Translations under genes and position numbers: made by a program
Shown here: piece after piece, positions 27,191-36,175 of the stretch
Layout: the number at the start of each line of letters is the position of its first letter
Numbering within the stretch: position 1 is the stretch's first letter
From: UBA6168 sp041741095
Lineage (GTDB): Bacteria; Bacteroidota; Bacteroidia; Chitinophagales; Saprospiraceae
Length of the DNA stretch: 64,000 bases
Assembly: GCA_041741095.1 (NCBI GenBank)
Contig: JBGSKQ010000129.1
Span: 1 to 64,000, forward strand
Reading direction: 5' to 3'
The notes under the pieces: generated by a model
Seen by the model: only the letters and a program-made list of their open reading frames with translations
What the model was told of the DNA's origin: nothing
The model's database searches: none

Positions 27191-27736
27191 CTATGCAAGA
27201 CGATGGCCTCCGAGGGAAGGGAAATTTTTGTCCCGCTCGGCGATAATGGCATTTTGCAAATCCAACTGCCAGTCAATATTGAGAATGGGACAATCTGGCC
27301 TTATGCCACCTTCGTGCGCCTTTGAATAAAAATTATCGCATTTGTAAAAGAAAACAGCCGTTTTGCTCAATACAACATATCCGTGCGCAAAACCACGGGG
27401 AATGTAAAGCTGTGTTTTGTTTTTATCGCTCAAAATACAGCCGTACCATTGGCCATAAGTGGCAGAGCCTTCCCGTATGTCAACGACGACATCCAGCACT
27501 TCTCCTTCCAAAACCCTGACGAGCTTGGCCTGGGAAAATGGCGGCACCTGGAAGTGAAGACCACGCAATACCCCATAGCTGGAATATGCCTGATTGTCTT
27601 GCACAAAATTGGCTTCGATACCTGCTTCCTTAAAAATAGTGGCGTTGTAGCTCTCGAAAAAGTAACCCCGGTCGTCCTCGAAAACCCTGGGTTGGAATAA
27701 GAGCAGTCCTTCTATCGGAGTGTTTAGAAATGGCAT
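27191..27736 (-). CDS. rfbC: dTDP-4-dehydrorhamnose 3,5-epimerase
   Basis: At 181 residues this has the length and motifs of RfbC/RmlC, which epimerises dTDP-4-keto-6-deoxyglucose at C3 and C5 during dTDP-L-rhamnose synthesis for surface polysaccharides. Visible are FEDDRGYFFESYN, FVQDNQAYSSYGVLRGLHFQ (catalytic His), VRVLEGEVLDVVVDIR and YIPRGFAHGYVVLS. The other rhamnose genes (rfbA, rfbB, rfbD) are not in the window. It lies 16 bp after der on the same strand, an unusual pairing. Confidence 0.95.
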   Translation of the reverse strand: MPFLNTPIEGLLLFQPRVFEDDRGYFFESYNATIFKEAGIEANFVQDNQAYSSYGVLRGLHFQVPPFSQAKLVRVLEGEVLDVVVDIREGSATYGQWYGCILSDKNKTQLYIPRGFAHGYVVLSKTAVFFYKCDNFYSKAHEGGIRPDCPILNIDWQLDLQNAIIAERDKNFPSLGGHRLA

Positions 27737-27752
27737 TATAATTTGAAACGCT

Positions 27753-29054
27753 TTATTTTTCCCTGAAAAATATGGTGATGGGCACCCCGGTAAACTGAAA
27801 ATGCTTTCGCAACTTATTTTCCAGAAAATTTTTATAACTATCTATTACGTGTTTTGGGTGGTTGGTATAAAAAACAAACGCTGGATAAGGCGTGGGCAAC
27901 TGGTTCATAAATTTGATACTGACGAACCTGTTGCGGTGCGAAGGAGGCGGGTAGTGCTCAATTTCCGGTTGCATCACCTCGTTGAGTTTGGACGTTTTTA
28001 TTTTCCTTGTCCTGTTTTCAAAAACTTCCAACGCTGCATCCACTGCCTTGAAAATCCGCTGTTTGTCGTGGACGGAAATGAACACAATAGGTACATCGTC
28101 GAAGGGGGCAATCTTTTTTTTGATTTCGGCTTCGACATCCCTGGCCGTGTTGGTTTCTTTTTCCATCAAGTCCCACTTGTTGACCAAAATCACGACCCCT
28201 TTGTGCCGTTTTTGGGCCAACCTGAAAATAGCCATATCCTGCTGGCCAATATTTTGCTGAGCATCTATCATCAGCAGGCAGACATCCGATTCTTCTATGG
28301 CCTGGATGGCCCGCATCACAGAATAGAACTCCAGGTTTTCATGCACCTTGGCCTTTTTCCGAATTCCAGCGGTATCTATCAACAAAAATTCCTTGCCAAA
28401 TTTTGAATACTTGGTGTGTATGGTGTCCCTGGTGGTGCCGGCTATCTCCGTGACGATGTTCCGCTCCTCGCCCAAAAGTGCATTTAGCAAAGAAGACTTG
28501 CCCACATTGGGCTGCCCGACGATGGCAAATTTTGGAAGGTCTGTCTCAATGGGTTGTTCTTCGGTGAGGTATTCCGTCACGGCATCCAGCATATCACCCG
28601 TACCGCTGCCTGAAAGGGAGGAAACGAAAAAAGTTTCATCAAAACCAAGGCTGTAAAACTCGTTGGCATCGAGCGAACGCTCGTAATTGTCCACTTTGTT
28701 GACTACCAAAATGCAGGGCTTGTCGGAGCGGCGCAGCATGTTTGCCATGTCTTCGTCCAAATCGGTAATGCCCGTGGTCACATCCACCAAAAAAATGATG
28801 ACTGCTGCTTCTTCCATGGCAATCTGCACTTGCGAGCGGATGGCTTTTTCAAAAATATCATCGCTGCTGGGCACAAAGCCACCCGTATCCACCACGGTAA
28901 AAATTTTGCCGTTCCACTCACAAGGGCCATACTGCCGGTCCCTGGTCACCCCGCTGATATTGTCCACAATGGCCTGCCGCCCGCCTATCAAGCGGTTGAA
29001 AAGTGTTGATTTGCCAACGTTTGGCCTGCCTGCAATTGCTACTATGTTGCTCAT
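27753..29054 (-). CDS. der: ribosome-associated GTPase Der (EngA)
   Basis: A 433-residue protein with two tandem G domains, the hallmark of Der: first P-loop GRPNVGKSTLFNRLIGG and DTGGF, second P-loop GQPNVGKSSLLNALLG with DTAGIRKK, each with NKVD/NKWD specificity boxes. The C-terminal KH-like domain follows (RFVSIKFMNQLPTPYPAF, TGVPITIFFREK). Der is essential for 50S ribosome assembly. I set the start at MSNIVAIAGRPNVGKS, since the longer frame runs through the octamer repeat upstream. era lies just upstream on the same strand. Confidence 0.96.
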   Translation of the reverse strand: MSNIVAIAGRPNVGKSTLFNRLIGGRQAIVDNISGVTRDRQYGPCEWNGKIFTVVDTGGFVPSSDDIFEKAIRSQVQIAMEEAAVIIFLVDVTTGITDLDEDMANMLRRSDKPCILVVNKVDNYERSLDANEFYSLGFDETFFVSSLSGSGTGDMLDAVTEYLTEEQPIETDLPKFAIVGQPNVGKSSLLNALLGEERNIVTEIAGTTRDTIHTKYSKFGKEFLLIDTAGIRKKAKVHENLEFYSVMRAIQAIEESDVCLLMIDAQQNIGQQDMAIFRLAQKRHKGVVILVNKWDLMEKETNTARDVEAEIKKKIAPFDDVPIVFISVHDKQRIFKAVDAALEVFENRTRKIKTSKLNEVMQPEIEHYPPPSHRNRFVSIKFMNQLPTPYPAFVFYTNHPKHVIDSYKNFLENKLRKHFQFTGVPITIFFREK

Positions 29055-29058
29055 TCTG

Positions 29059-29142
29059 TTGTGTTTGTGTATTTGTGTATTTATGTGCTTTAAAGATGTC
29101 CTAAAATCCAAAACACCCAAACACAAAAACACAGAAACACAC
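29059..29142. repeat. inverted pair of degenerate octamer tracts between era and der
   Basis: The left tract (29059-29090) reads NNGTGTTT-like units four times on the plus strand (TTGTGTTT, GTGTATTT, GTGTATTT, ATGTGCTT). The right tract (29111-29142) reads AAACACNN four times without a break (AAACACCC, AAACACAA, AAACACAG, AAACACAC), which is the same unit on the minus strand. The two could pair as a long imperfect hairpin in the era-der transcript. Confidence 0.7.
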
Positions 29143-29147
29143 CGTTG

Positions 29148-30056
29148 TTATTCTCCGTACCCAAAGTGCTTCAGCATCCGCTCGTCGTCCCGCCAGTCTT
29201 TGCGGATTTTGACGTGTAGTTCGAGGAAGACTTTGCTTTCCAGCCATTGTTCCAATGACTTGCGTGACTCGGTGCCGAGCTTTTTCATGGCTAAGCCGTT
29301 TCTCCCCAACAAGATGGCCTTTTGAGATTCACGGGCCGCAAAGATAATGGCATAGATGCGGATCAGTGGTTTCCCTTCATTGGTTTGTGTTTCTTTGAAG
29401 GACTCTACGATAACCTCAGTTGAATACGGGATTTCCTGATGATAAAGTTCCAATATTTTTTCCCGGATAATTTCGCTTACGAAAAAGCGCTCCGGGCGGT
29501 CGGTAAGCTGATCTTTTGGATAGTATTCTGGGCCTTCGGGCAGGTATTTCCGGATGCCCTCCAGCAGTTTTTCCGTATTGTTTTTGTGCAAGGCCGATAC
29601 CGGATACGTCTCGGTAAAAGGGATGCGGTCGTTCCACCATTTTATCAATTTGATGATGCGCTCTGGCTCCGCTAAATCTGTTTTGTTTAAAATATAAAAC
29701 TTGGGGCCTTCAAATGATTTAATTTGTTGGAAAACTGGATCGTCTTCTTTGTAATCTTCAAAAATATCGTTGACAAAGAGCAGCAAATCTGCATCATCGA
29801 AGGCAGAAAAGGCAAAGCGGTTCATGGCCTCCTGCATTTTGTAGGAAGGCTTGCCGATGATGCCGGGCGTGTCCGAAAACACCATCTGAAAGTCTTCGCC
29901 GCTGAGGATGCCGACGATCCGGTGGCGGGTGGTCTGCGGCTTGGAAGTGATGATGGACATTTTTTCGCCCACCAAAGCATTCATCAAAGTGCTTTTGCCG
30001 ACGTTCGGGCGGCCTATGATGTTGACAAAACCTGAGTGATGTTGAGTATTTTCCAA
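29148..30056 (-). CDS. era: GTPase Era
   Basis: The 302-residue product has the Era layout: an N-terminal G domain (NIIGRPNVGKSTLMNALVG, effector region ITSKPQTTRHRI, DTPGIIG, NKTDLAEPE) and a C-terminal KH domain (SEIIREKILELYHQEIPYST, ILLGRNGLAMKKLGTESRK). Era binds the 3' end of 16S rRNA in 30S maturation. The N-terminus lacks an ATG; a TTG at 30056 just before ENTQHHSGFVN is the best available start. It stands directly upstream of der, with only the repeat tracts between, so two ribosome-assembly GTPases probably share a transcript. Confidence 0.95.
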   Translation of the reverse strand: MENTQHHSGFVNIIGRPNVGKSTLMNALVGEKMSIITSKPQTTRHRIVGILSGEDFQMVFSDTPGIIGKPSYKMQEAMNRFAFSAFDDADLLLFVNDIFEDYKEDDPVFQQIKSFEGPKFYILNKTDLAEPERIIKLIKWWNDRIPFTETYPVSALHKNNTEKLLEGIRKYLPEGPEYYPKDQLTDRPERFFVSEIIREKILELYHQEIPYSTEVIVESFKETQTNEGKPLIRIYAIIFAARESQKAILLGRNGLAMKKLGTESRKSLEQWLESKVFLELHVKIRKDWRDDERMLKHFGYGE

Positions 30057-30105
30057 AATGAAATTTTCTTCTGTTTAAAACCTGAGACTGTCCCCCAAGT
30101 TCTCT

Positions 30106-32061
30106 TTAGCTTTTATGCTTTTTTGAAACTGCCTTTTTCGTTTCGGCCAAGGGTTCATCGTTTGGCTCAAAAATAACCGACGCCAAGCCCGGCAAAGTAA
30201 CTTCTATCGAATAAGCTTTCCCGTGGCTCTCCTTCTTTTGTGCTTTGATGGCCTTGAGATTCCCTACTCCATTGCCGCCATATTTTGCATCATCGCTGTT
30301 CAACGCCTGCTTCCAGTTGCCTTTAAAAGGCACGCCGAAGCGATAGTTTTCCCTAACCACCGGCGTGAAATTGCAAACCACAATCACCACGTCTTTTTCG
30401 TTTTTCCCTTTGCGCAGGAAAGTAAGGACGCTGTTTTGCCAATCTGCATGTTCAATCCATTCAAAGCCATCGTGGTCAAATTGCTTCTCGTACAGAGCCT
30501 TTGCGTTTCTATAAAAATGGTTCAAATCCTTGATCCACGTCTGTACGCCCTTGTGGGTGTCATATTTCGTAAGCCACCATTCGAGGCCCCGCTCAATGTT
30601 CCACTCGGTCGTTTGCCCAAATTCGCCGCCCATGAACAGCAACTGCGAACCTGGGTGCATCCACATATAGCCAAACAAAAGGCGCAATCCTGAAAAACGC
30701 TGTTGCTCCTTGCCCGGCATCCGGTCTATCAGCGGCCCTTTGCCGTGTACCACTTCATCGTGCGAAAGTGGCAACATAAATTTTTCAGAAAAAGCATATA
30801 CCATGCTGAAGGTCAGCTCGTGGTGATGGTTTTTCCTGAAAATAGGGTCGTACATCATGTATTTCAATGTATCGTGCATCCAGCCCATCATCCACTTTTG
30901 GTCGAAGCCCAGGCCGCCTTCGGCAACGGGTTTTGAAACACCCGGCCATGCAGTGGATTCCTCCGCCACGGTGATGACATCGGGATGGTCACGGTGGGCC
31001 ATGTTGTTGAATTCTTTTAAAAACTCAATGGCCTCCAGATTTTCCTTGCCGCCGTATTGGTTGGGTATCCATTGCCCTTCTTCCCTCGAATAGTCGAGAT
31101 AGAGGATGGAAGCCACAGCATCCACCCGCAAGCCGTCAATGTGATATTCCTCCAGCCAATACATGGCATTGGAAATCAGGAAACTGCGCACCTCCCACCT
31201 GCCGAGGTTGAAAACAGCGCTTTTCCAGTCGGGGTGAAAACCTTTGCGGGGGTCGGCATGGTCGAACAAATGCGTACCATCAAAATCCGCCAAACCGTGG
31301 GCATCATAAGGGAAATGGGAAGGCACCCAATCTAAAATGACCCCGATGCCTGCCTGGTGGAATGCATCCACCAAAAACATGAAATCCTCCGGGAATCCAA
31401 AGCGGCTGGTCGGTGCAAAATAACCCGTTATCTGATAGCCCCAAGAGGGGAAATACGGGTGCTCCATCACAGGCAGCAACTCCACGTGCGTGAAGCCCAT
31501 TTCCTTGACATAAGGCACCATTTCGTCAGCCAATTCTTTGTAACTGAACGAATGGATACCATCGGCCTTTTTCTTCCAGGAACCGATATGAACCTCGTAA
31601 ACTGAATAAGGCTGCGGCTGGCCAGCCTTGTCCATGCGCTGTTTCAACCAAGCCTCATCCTTCCATTCATAAAATGGATCCCACACGATGGAGGCCGTAT
31701 TGGGCGGCACTTCCCAGTACCGGGCGTAAGGGTCGCCTTTGGCCAGCCGCCGCTTATCGTGGGCCAATATGCTGTATTTATACAGTGTACCTTTTCCAAT
31801 GCCGGGTATCCAGCCCTCCCAAATACCTGAACCGTCAGTTCGTGGGAAGAGTTTATGTGTTTTTTCGTTCCAAAAATTAAAGTTGCCCACCACGGAAACC
31901 TCCCTGGCGCTGGGCGCCCAAACAGAAAAAAGCGTTCCCCATTCGCCATCCAATTGGAGCGGGTGGCTTCCCATTTTTTTATACAAACGGTAGTGTTTTC
32001 CCAAACGCAAGAGGTCAATGTCGTAGTCGGTGAGCAAGGAGTGAGGCCGGACGTTATCCAT
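30106..32061 (-). CDS. glgB: 1,4-alpha-glucan branching enzyme
   Basis: The 651-residue enzyme introduces alpha-1,6 branches into glycogen. An N-terminal CBM48 region (GTLFSVWAPSAREVSVVGNF) precedes the GH13 barrel: HVELLPVMEHP, VILDWVPSHF, DGLRVDAVASILYLDYS (nucleophile Asp), VITVAEESTAWPGVS (acid Glu) and LPLSHDEVVHGKGP. The C-terminal beta domain follows, and a Lys-rich tail ends KAVSKKHKS. The ATG at MDNVRPHSLLTD is chosen over a TTG nine codons upstream; a promoter-like box at 32103-32110 supports this. No other glycogen genes are adjacent. Confidence 0.96.
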   Translation of the reverse strand: MDNVRPHSLLTDYDIDLLRLGKHYRLYKKMGSHPLQLDGEWGTLFSVWAPSAREVSVVGNFNFWNEKTHKLFPRTDGSGIWEGWIPGIGKGTLYKYSILAHDKRRLAKGDPYARYWEVPPNTASIVWDPFYEWKDEAWLKQRMDKAGQPQPYSVYEVHIGSWKKKADGIHSFSYKELADEMVPYVKEMGFTHVELLPVMEHPYFPSWGYQITGYFAPTSRFGFPEDFMFLVDAFHQAGIGVILDWVPSHFPYDAHGLADFDGTHLFDHADPRKGFHPDWKSAVFNLGRWEVRSFLISNAMYWLEEYHIDGLRVDAVASILYLDYSREEGQWIPNQYGGKENLEAIEFLKEFNNMAHRDHPDVITVAEESTAWPGVSKPVAEGGLGFDQKWMMGWMHDTLKYMMYDPIFRKNHHHELTFSMVYAFSEKFMLPLSHDEVVHGKGPLIDRMPGKEQQRFSGLRLLFGYMWMHPGSQLLFMGGEFGQTTEWNIERGLEWWLTKYDTHKGVQTWIKDLNHFYRNAKALYEKQFDHDGFEWIEHADWQNSVLTFLRKGKNEKDVVIVVCNFTPVVRENYRFGVPFKGNWKQALNSDDAKYGGNGVGNLKAIKAQKKESHGKAYSIEVTLPGLASVIFEPNDEPLAETKKAVSKKHKS

Positions 32062-32102
32062 GTGCTGTGAGTTGGTTGTACGTTCCAAAGTATGATTTTG
32101 GG

Positions 32103-32110
32103 CAAAGGTA
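32103..32110 (-). promoter_or_regulatory. putative -7 box for glgB
   Basis: On the minus strand this reads TACCTTTG (TAnnTTTG), 41 bp upstream of the preferred ATG. Transcription would begin near 32096, making the more upstream TTG an unlikely start. Confidence 0.4.
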
Positions 32111-32219
32111 GGAATATAAAGGGTTTTGTGGTTTTTGGGCTGCCCTGTTTTGGGGCTTTGGGCAAAAATGGCCTTCGGTGAGGCTGGTCACATTGATGGT
32201 TAATCTTTTTGAAAGCTCG

Positions 32220-32249
32220 TTGTGTTAACCATTGCGTTCTTTAATTTTG
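32220..32249 (+). promoter_or_regulatory. putative promoter of trxB
   Basis: TTG at 32220-32222, a 19-bp spacer, and TAATTTTG at 32242-32249 fit the Bacteroidota sigma-A layout (TTG, about 19 bp, TAnnTTTG). The leader before the ATG at 32343 would be about 87 nt and contains a small hairpin, CCTGCCTGAAGGCAGG, at 32302-32317. Confidence 0.55.
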
Positions 32250-32342
32250 CGCCCCTTTTCAACCAAACAGTTAAAGCTTGTTTCAAGCATCGAACATCCA
32301 ACCTGCCTGAAGGCAGGCATCCATCATCAAATACCCAATTTT

Positions 32343-33287
32343 ATGTCCAACAAAATCCATAAATGCATCATTATCGGTTCAGGCCCGGCGGGCTATACAG
32401 CAGCCATTTATGCTGCCAGGGCCAACATGTCCCCCATCGTATTTACCGGCCCTGAGCCTGGCGGCCAGTTGATCACCACCACCGACGTTGAAAATTATCC
32501 AGGTTACCCAAAAGGGATTGGCGGACCTGAAATGATGGAGGAATTCCGCCAGCAGGCCGAACGATTTGGCACAGAGGTAAAATATGAATTGATTGCTAAA
32601 GTTGATTTCAAAACAGGCCAAAACTACCATAGCATTTGGACGGATAGCGGCGAAGAGTACCATGCCCATACCGTTATTATTTCTACAGGTGCCACTGCCA
32701 AATACCTCGGCCTTGAATCGGAAAAAAGGCTGCTCAACAATGGCGTGAGCGCCTGCGCCGTGTGCGACGGTTTTTTCTTTCGAGGAAAGGAAGTAGCAGT
32801 CGTCGGCGGCGGCGATACTGCGGCTGAGGAGGCTACTTACCTGGCCAAACTTTGTCCCAAAGTCCACTTGCTCGTTCGTCGTGACGAGCTGCGGGCCTCC
32901 AAAATCATGCAGGAACGGGTGTATAAAATGGAGAACATCGAAGTGCATTGGAACACTGAAACCGAGGAAGTGCTGGGCGATACCAAAGTGGAAGGCATCA
33001 GGATAAAAAATAAGGTAACGGGCGTTTCGAGTGAAATCCCGGTAAAAGGTTTTTTCGTCGCCATTGGCCATAAACCCAACACGGAAATTTTCAAGGATTT
33101 CCTTGAAATGGACCCCACTGGCTATTTGCTCACCAAACCCGGTACCACTTATACCAACATCCCCGGTGTATTTGCCAGCGGCGACGCCCAGGACAATGTT
33201 TACCGCCAAGCCGTCACCGCAGCCGGCACTGGCTGCATGGCCGCTCTGGATGCTGAGCGTTGGCTGGTGGAACAGGGAATTGAATAA
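32343..33287 (+). CDS. trxB: thioredoxin-disulfide reductase
   Basis: A 314-residue flavoprotein of the low-molecular-weight TrxB type, which reduces thioredoxin with NADPH. It shows the FAD-binding IIGSGPAGYTAAIYAARA, the redox motif SACAVCDGFF (Cys-Ala-Val-Cys, where E. coli has CATC), the NADPH-binding VVGGGDTAAEEATYLA, and the C-terminal GVFASGDAQDNVYRQAVTAA. The ATG at MSNKIHKCIIIGSG is clear. It is single, with a promoter upstream and a strong terminator downstream. Confidence 0.96.
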   Translation: MSNKIHKCIIIGSGPAGYTAAIYAARANMSPIVFTGPEPGGQLITTTDVENYPGYPKGIGGPEMMEEFRQQAERFGTEVKYELIAKVDFKTGQNYHSIWTDSGEEYHAHTVIISTGATAKYLGLESEKRLLNNGVSACAVCDGFFFRGKEVAVVGGGDTAAEEATYLAKLCPKVHLLVRRDELRASKIMQERVYKMENIEVHWNTETEEVLGDTKVEGIRIKNKVTGVSSEIPVKGFFVAIGHKPNTEIFKDFLEMDPTGYLLTKPGTTYTNIPGVFASGDAQDNVYRQAVTAAGTGCMAALDAERWLVEQGIE

Positions 33288-33400
33288 ATAAGTGAATGTT
33301 GAACGATTAACAATGAACGAAGAACTTGTTGAGCATTGGTTAACAGGTTTTTCTAAACCAATGTAGCCTAAATTATTTTTTCAATTTCACTAATTAAATC

Positions 33401-33437
33401 AAAAAAGGCCGGATGGGAAAATCCCATTCGGCCTTTT
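33401..33437. terminator. bidirectional terminator between trxB and the MocR-type gene
   Basis: A 12-bp stem with one G-T pair (33407-33418 GGCCGGATGGGA with 33422-33433) is flanked by AAAAAA on the left and TTTTT on the right. It lies between two convergent genes. Confidence 0.85.
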
Positions 33438-33441
33438 TCAT

Positions 33442-34926
33442 TTACCCACGCTCCACCATCCCGATAGATTTTGTCAAAATATCTGTTGCCCTCTTGATTT
33501 CATCTTCATTTAAGCCTGCAAAACCAAGTCGGGTTGCATTCAGTTTACTATTGCTGGCCTTATCATAAATGAGGCCATCGGAGATTTCCAAACCATTTTT
33601 ACGGGCCACTTCCTTCACCATCGGCAAGGGTATATTTTTATCAAATTGAGACCAAACGGTCATGCCTCCTTCGGGTATTTTAAACTGTATCCTTCCTTCT
33701 GTTTTTAACTGCAACATCTCACAAAATAAATCCCTTCGCTCTTTGTAAATCTTCAGGGCCTTTTTCATGTGCCTTTTTATTTCCCCCAACTTGAACATTT
33801 CAGCCAAGGTTTGCTCCATGATATAATCGCCTTGCACATCAATTAATTGGCGCATTTTGAGCATTTCGTGCAATAGGTTTTTCGGGGCGACGATAAATCC
33901 AACCCTCAAAAAGGGAGCAAATGTTTTGCTCATTGAGCCAATATAAATAACATTTCCCTGTTCGTCGGCACTCGCCAAAGGCAACAGTGGGCTACTTTGA
34001 TAGTGAAAATCATAATCGTAGTCGTCTTCCAAAATAGCAAAACGATATTGGCAAGCCAGTGTCAACAATTCCATGCGGCGGCTGGCGCAGAGCGTCACCG
34101 TGGTTGGAAAATGATGGTGCGGGGTAATATACAGCAGGCGGACTTTGTTTTTTTTGCACAAATCTTCCACCATATCAGTCATCATGCCATGCTCGTCCAC
34201 GGGGATTCGGACGATTTTAGCCCCAAAATGGGCAAATTTCTTTTCACCATAAAAATAGCCAGGATCGCCTGTCACTACTATATCTCCCTTTGAAATCAGC
34301 GCCATACCTGAAAGGAATATACCCATAGTGCTGCCCCTGGTTATGAAAATATTGTCAATCGTCGTTTTCAAACCACGGGACTCATTCAGGTAGTTGGACA
34401 GTTCCTGACGGAGGTTGGGGTTGCCATCCACTTCATAATAACGCAGGTGGTTCACGATGGCCGGCCTCGACATCACCCCTTTGAAGGTTCGGGCAATCAA
34501 CTCCCTGGGCACCAGTCGCAAATCCGGCCCATCGTGCAAGCCCAGCAGGCGCTGCGGCGCATAAACTGGTGAATGTATATTGGTGTAGGATTGGACATCA
34601 TAGCCAGTTTTTTCAGTCATTTTACCCGTAGCAAGCGGAAATTCCCGTAGGATTTTCGGGCGTTGTTCCGGCAAGGATGACAATACGTATGCACCTTTTG
34701 AAGGGTGAATGTCAATCCATCCCTGGGCCTCCATTTCCTCATAAGCGGCCACGATGGTTTTTCGGTGTACCTCCAGAATTTCGGACATAGTGCGGGTACC
34801 GGGCAGTTTGGAGCCTGGCGCTACCCTACCCTTTTTTATTTCTCCAATAACGCCATTGGCGATTTGCAAATAAACAGGGTTAGAACAGGTAGGCTTTATA
34901 CAGAGGACTGACTTCCAGGGAAACAT
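33442..34926 (-). CDS. MocR-type regulator: GntR winged helix plus aminotransferase-like domain
   Basis: The 494-residue product joins an N-terminal GntR-type DNA-binding domain (SNPVYLQIANGVIGEIKKGR, GSKLPGTRTMSEILEVHRKT) to a class I aminotransferase-like domain (ITRGSTMGIFLSGMALISKG, ILEDDYDYDFHY, IGSMSKTFAPFLRVGFI). The SMSK lysine should bind pyridoxal phosphate. MocR proteins use this cofactor-binding domain to sense PLP or amino-containing ligands; PdxR, GabR and TauR are examples. The start is the ATG at MFPWKSVLCIKPTC, with a GTG eight codons earlier possible. It is divergent from the aspartic protease gene, and the operator-like element at 35018-35076 lies between them. Confidence 0.92.
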   Translation of the reverse strand: MFPWKSVLCIKPTCSNPVYLQIANGVIGEIKKGRVAPGSKLPGTRTMSEILEVHRKTIVAAYEEMEAQGWIDIHPSKGAYVLSSLPEQRPKILREFPLATGKMTEKTGYDVQSYTNIHSPVYAPQRLLGLHDGPDLRLVPRELIARTFKGVMSRPAIVNHLRYYEVDGNPNLRQELSNYLNESRGLKTTIDNIFITRGSTMGIFLSGMALISKGDIVVTGDPGYFYGEKKFAHFGAKIVRIPVDEHGMMTDMVEDLCKKNKVRLLYITPHHHFPTTVTLCASRRMELLTLACQYRFAILEDDYDYDFHYQSSPLLPLASADEQGNVIYIGSMSKTFAPFLRVGFIVAPKNLLHEMLKMRQLIDVQGDYIMEQTLAEMFKLGEIKRHMKKALKIYKERRDLFCEMLQLKTEGRIQFKIPEGGMTVWSQFDKNIPLPMVKEVARKNGLEISDGLIYDKASNSKLNATRLGFAGLNEDEIKRATDILTKSIGMVERG

Positions 34927-35017
34927 AGACTGAGAAGTTTTACTATCCACTCATGGTTTTGTTAAACTCCATTTGGCGTTTTGCCAAAAGCAAATTCAAT
35001 AAAACAATTTTCAAACC

Positions 35018-35076
35018 GGACTACCCGGTATCTTAAAAGTGGATGCCAAAGATAGTCCATCTGGGGCTTATATTTG
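35018..35076 (+). promoter_or_regulatory. candidate MocR operator and promoter, copy 1
   Basis: GGACTA at 35018-35023 and its inverse TAGTCC at 35053-35058 are 29 bp apart, with a related half-site GTGGAT at 35039-35044 between. Ten bp after TAGTCC is TATATTTG (35069-35076), an exact TAnnTTTG -7 box for the aspartic protease gene. No TTG box is present where the operator lies, consistent with activation by a bound regulator. Copy 2, at 36176-36234, has the same geometry. Confidence 0.6.
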
Positions 35077-35231
35077 GGATGTAATTTCAAATAATTTTTA
35101 CTTTTTCATCCGCTTGTAAACAACAATTCCGGAGCTGCAATTGCTTGCGCTAAAATCACCCGAAAATGAAACTCCCATTGGTTTCCCTGAGTATTTATGG
35201 CCTATATTTTTACAAAATATATGGCGGAGCT

Positions 35232-36164
35232 ATGCCTTTTAATATTTTTAAAAGAATAGGAAAAAGCTTACCAGTACTCCTTATCTTTTTGATGTCTGCT
35301 TTATTTTTTGCCAATTATACTAATGCAAGTTCGCCGATTCCGTTCCAGTTTATTGGAAACCTCATTGTTGTAAAAGCCAAAGTAAACGGCCATAACGGTA
35401 ATTTCATACTGGATACAGGTTCCCCTATCCTTATACTGAATAGTGCTTATTTTTCTGGTTTCAAATCAACCGATAAAAATAAAGGAATCATGGACATACA
35501 TGGCATGGAGTTGCCTCCTGAATTATTGTTTGTTAATTCAATTGAAATACAGGGAATTGAACTCAGAAATGCCACTGCCAAAATAATTGACTTGTCAAAT
35601 TACGAGTTGCTCAAGCACATTTCACTTTCCGGCATTTTGGGTTATGATTCATTCAGGGGCAAGCAACTGATATTTGATTTTGAAAAGCATCTGCTGCATA
35701 TTAGTGGAATTGATGCAGTTGACACACATTTGTACAGTATCCAAGATTCGGTTGAATTAAAAATGAACGGGCATCTACCATGTATTGCAGTCACTTATGG
35801 CAGGCAAAACTATTGGTTTGCGCTGGATACTGGCTCAGAATTAAACCTTTTTCATTTGCCATACCTCAGGGGCAAAGGCGACGGTTTCCGTGGAAGTGGA
35901 AGGGTTACGCTCAAAGGTTTGGGCAATTCGGCCAAAAAACTATCAAAAGTATGGCTGTACCAATTCCAAATTGGCAACCAATTGCAAGACTCGCTGGAAG
36001 TGGTATTAACGGATATGAATTCGGTCAACAGTAAATTCCACTGGCCCATAGACGGCCTATTGGGAACAGCATTTTTAAAAGAACACCTAATATGCATCCA
36101 CTATAAGCGTAAAAAAGCCTACTTTATAAAAGCAGGCGAAAATGGAACAGTGGCCAAATATTAA
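35232..36164 (+). CDS. retropepsin-like aspartic protease, two DTG motifs, membrane-anchored or exported
   Basis: The 310-residue product has a hydrophobic N-terminus (LPVLLIFLMSALFFANYTNA) that could be a signal peptide or an anchor. Two aspartic protease active-site motifs are visible: GNFILDTGSPILILNS and YWFALDTGSELNLF, each followed by a hydrophobic stretch and a late glycine (GILGYDSF, IDGLLGTAFL). Two DTG copies in one chain suggest an internally duplicated retropepsin-like fold that forms one active site intramolecularly. The substrate is unknown. The ATG at MPFNIFKRIGKS is preferred; an in-frame ATG 22 codons upstream exists. It is divergent from a MocR-type regulator. Confidence 0.85.
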   Translation: MPFNIFKRIGKSLPVLLIFLMSALFFANYTNASSPIPFQFIGNLIVVKAKVNGHNGNFILDTGSPILILNSAYFSGFKSTDKNKGIMDIHGMELPPELLFVNSIEIQGIELRNATAKIIDLSNYELLKHISLSGILGYDSFRGKQLIFDFEKHLLHISGIDAVDTHLYSIQDSVELKMNGHLPCIAVTYGRQNYWFALDTGSELNLFHLPYLRGKGDGFRGSGRVTLKGLGNSAKKLSKVWLYQFQIGNQLQDSLEVVLTDMNSVNSKFHWPIDGLLGTAFLKEHLICIHYKRKKAYFIKAGENGTVAKY

Positions 36165-36175
36165 ATTCCCAAACC

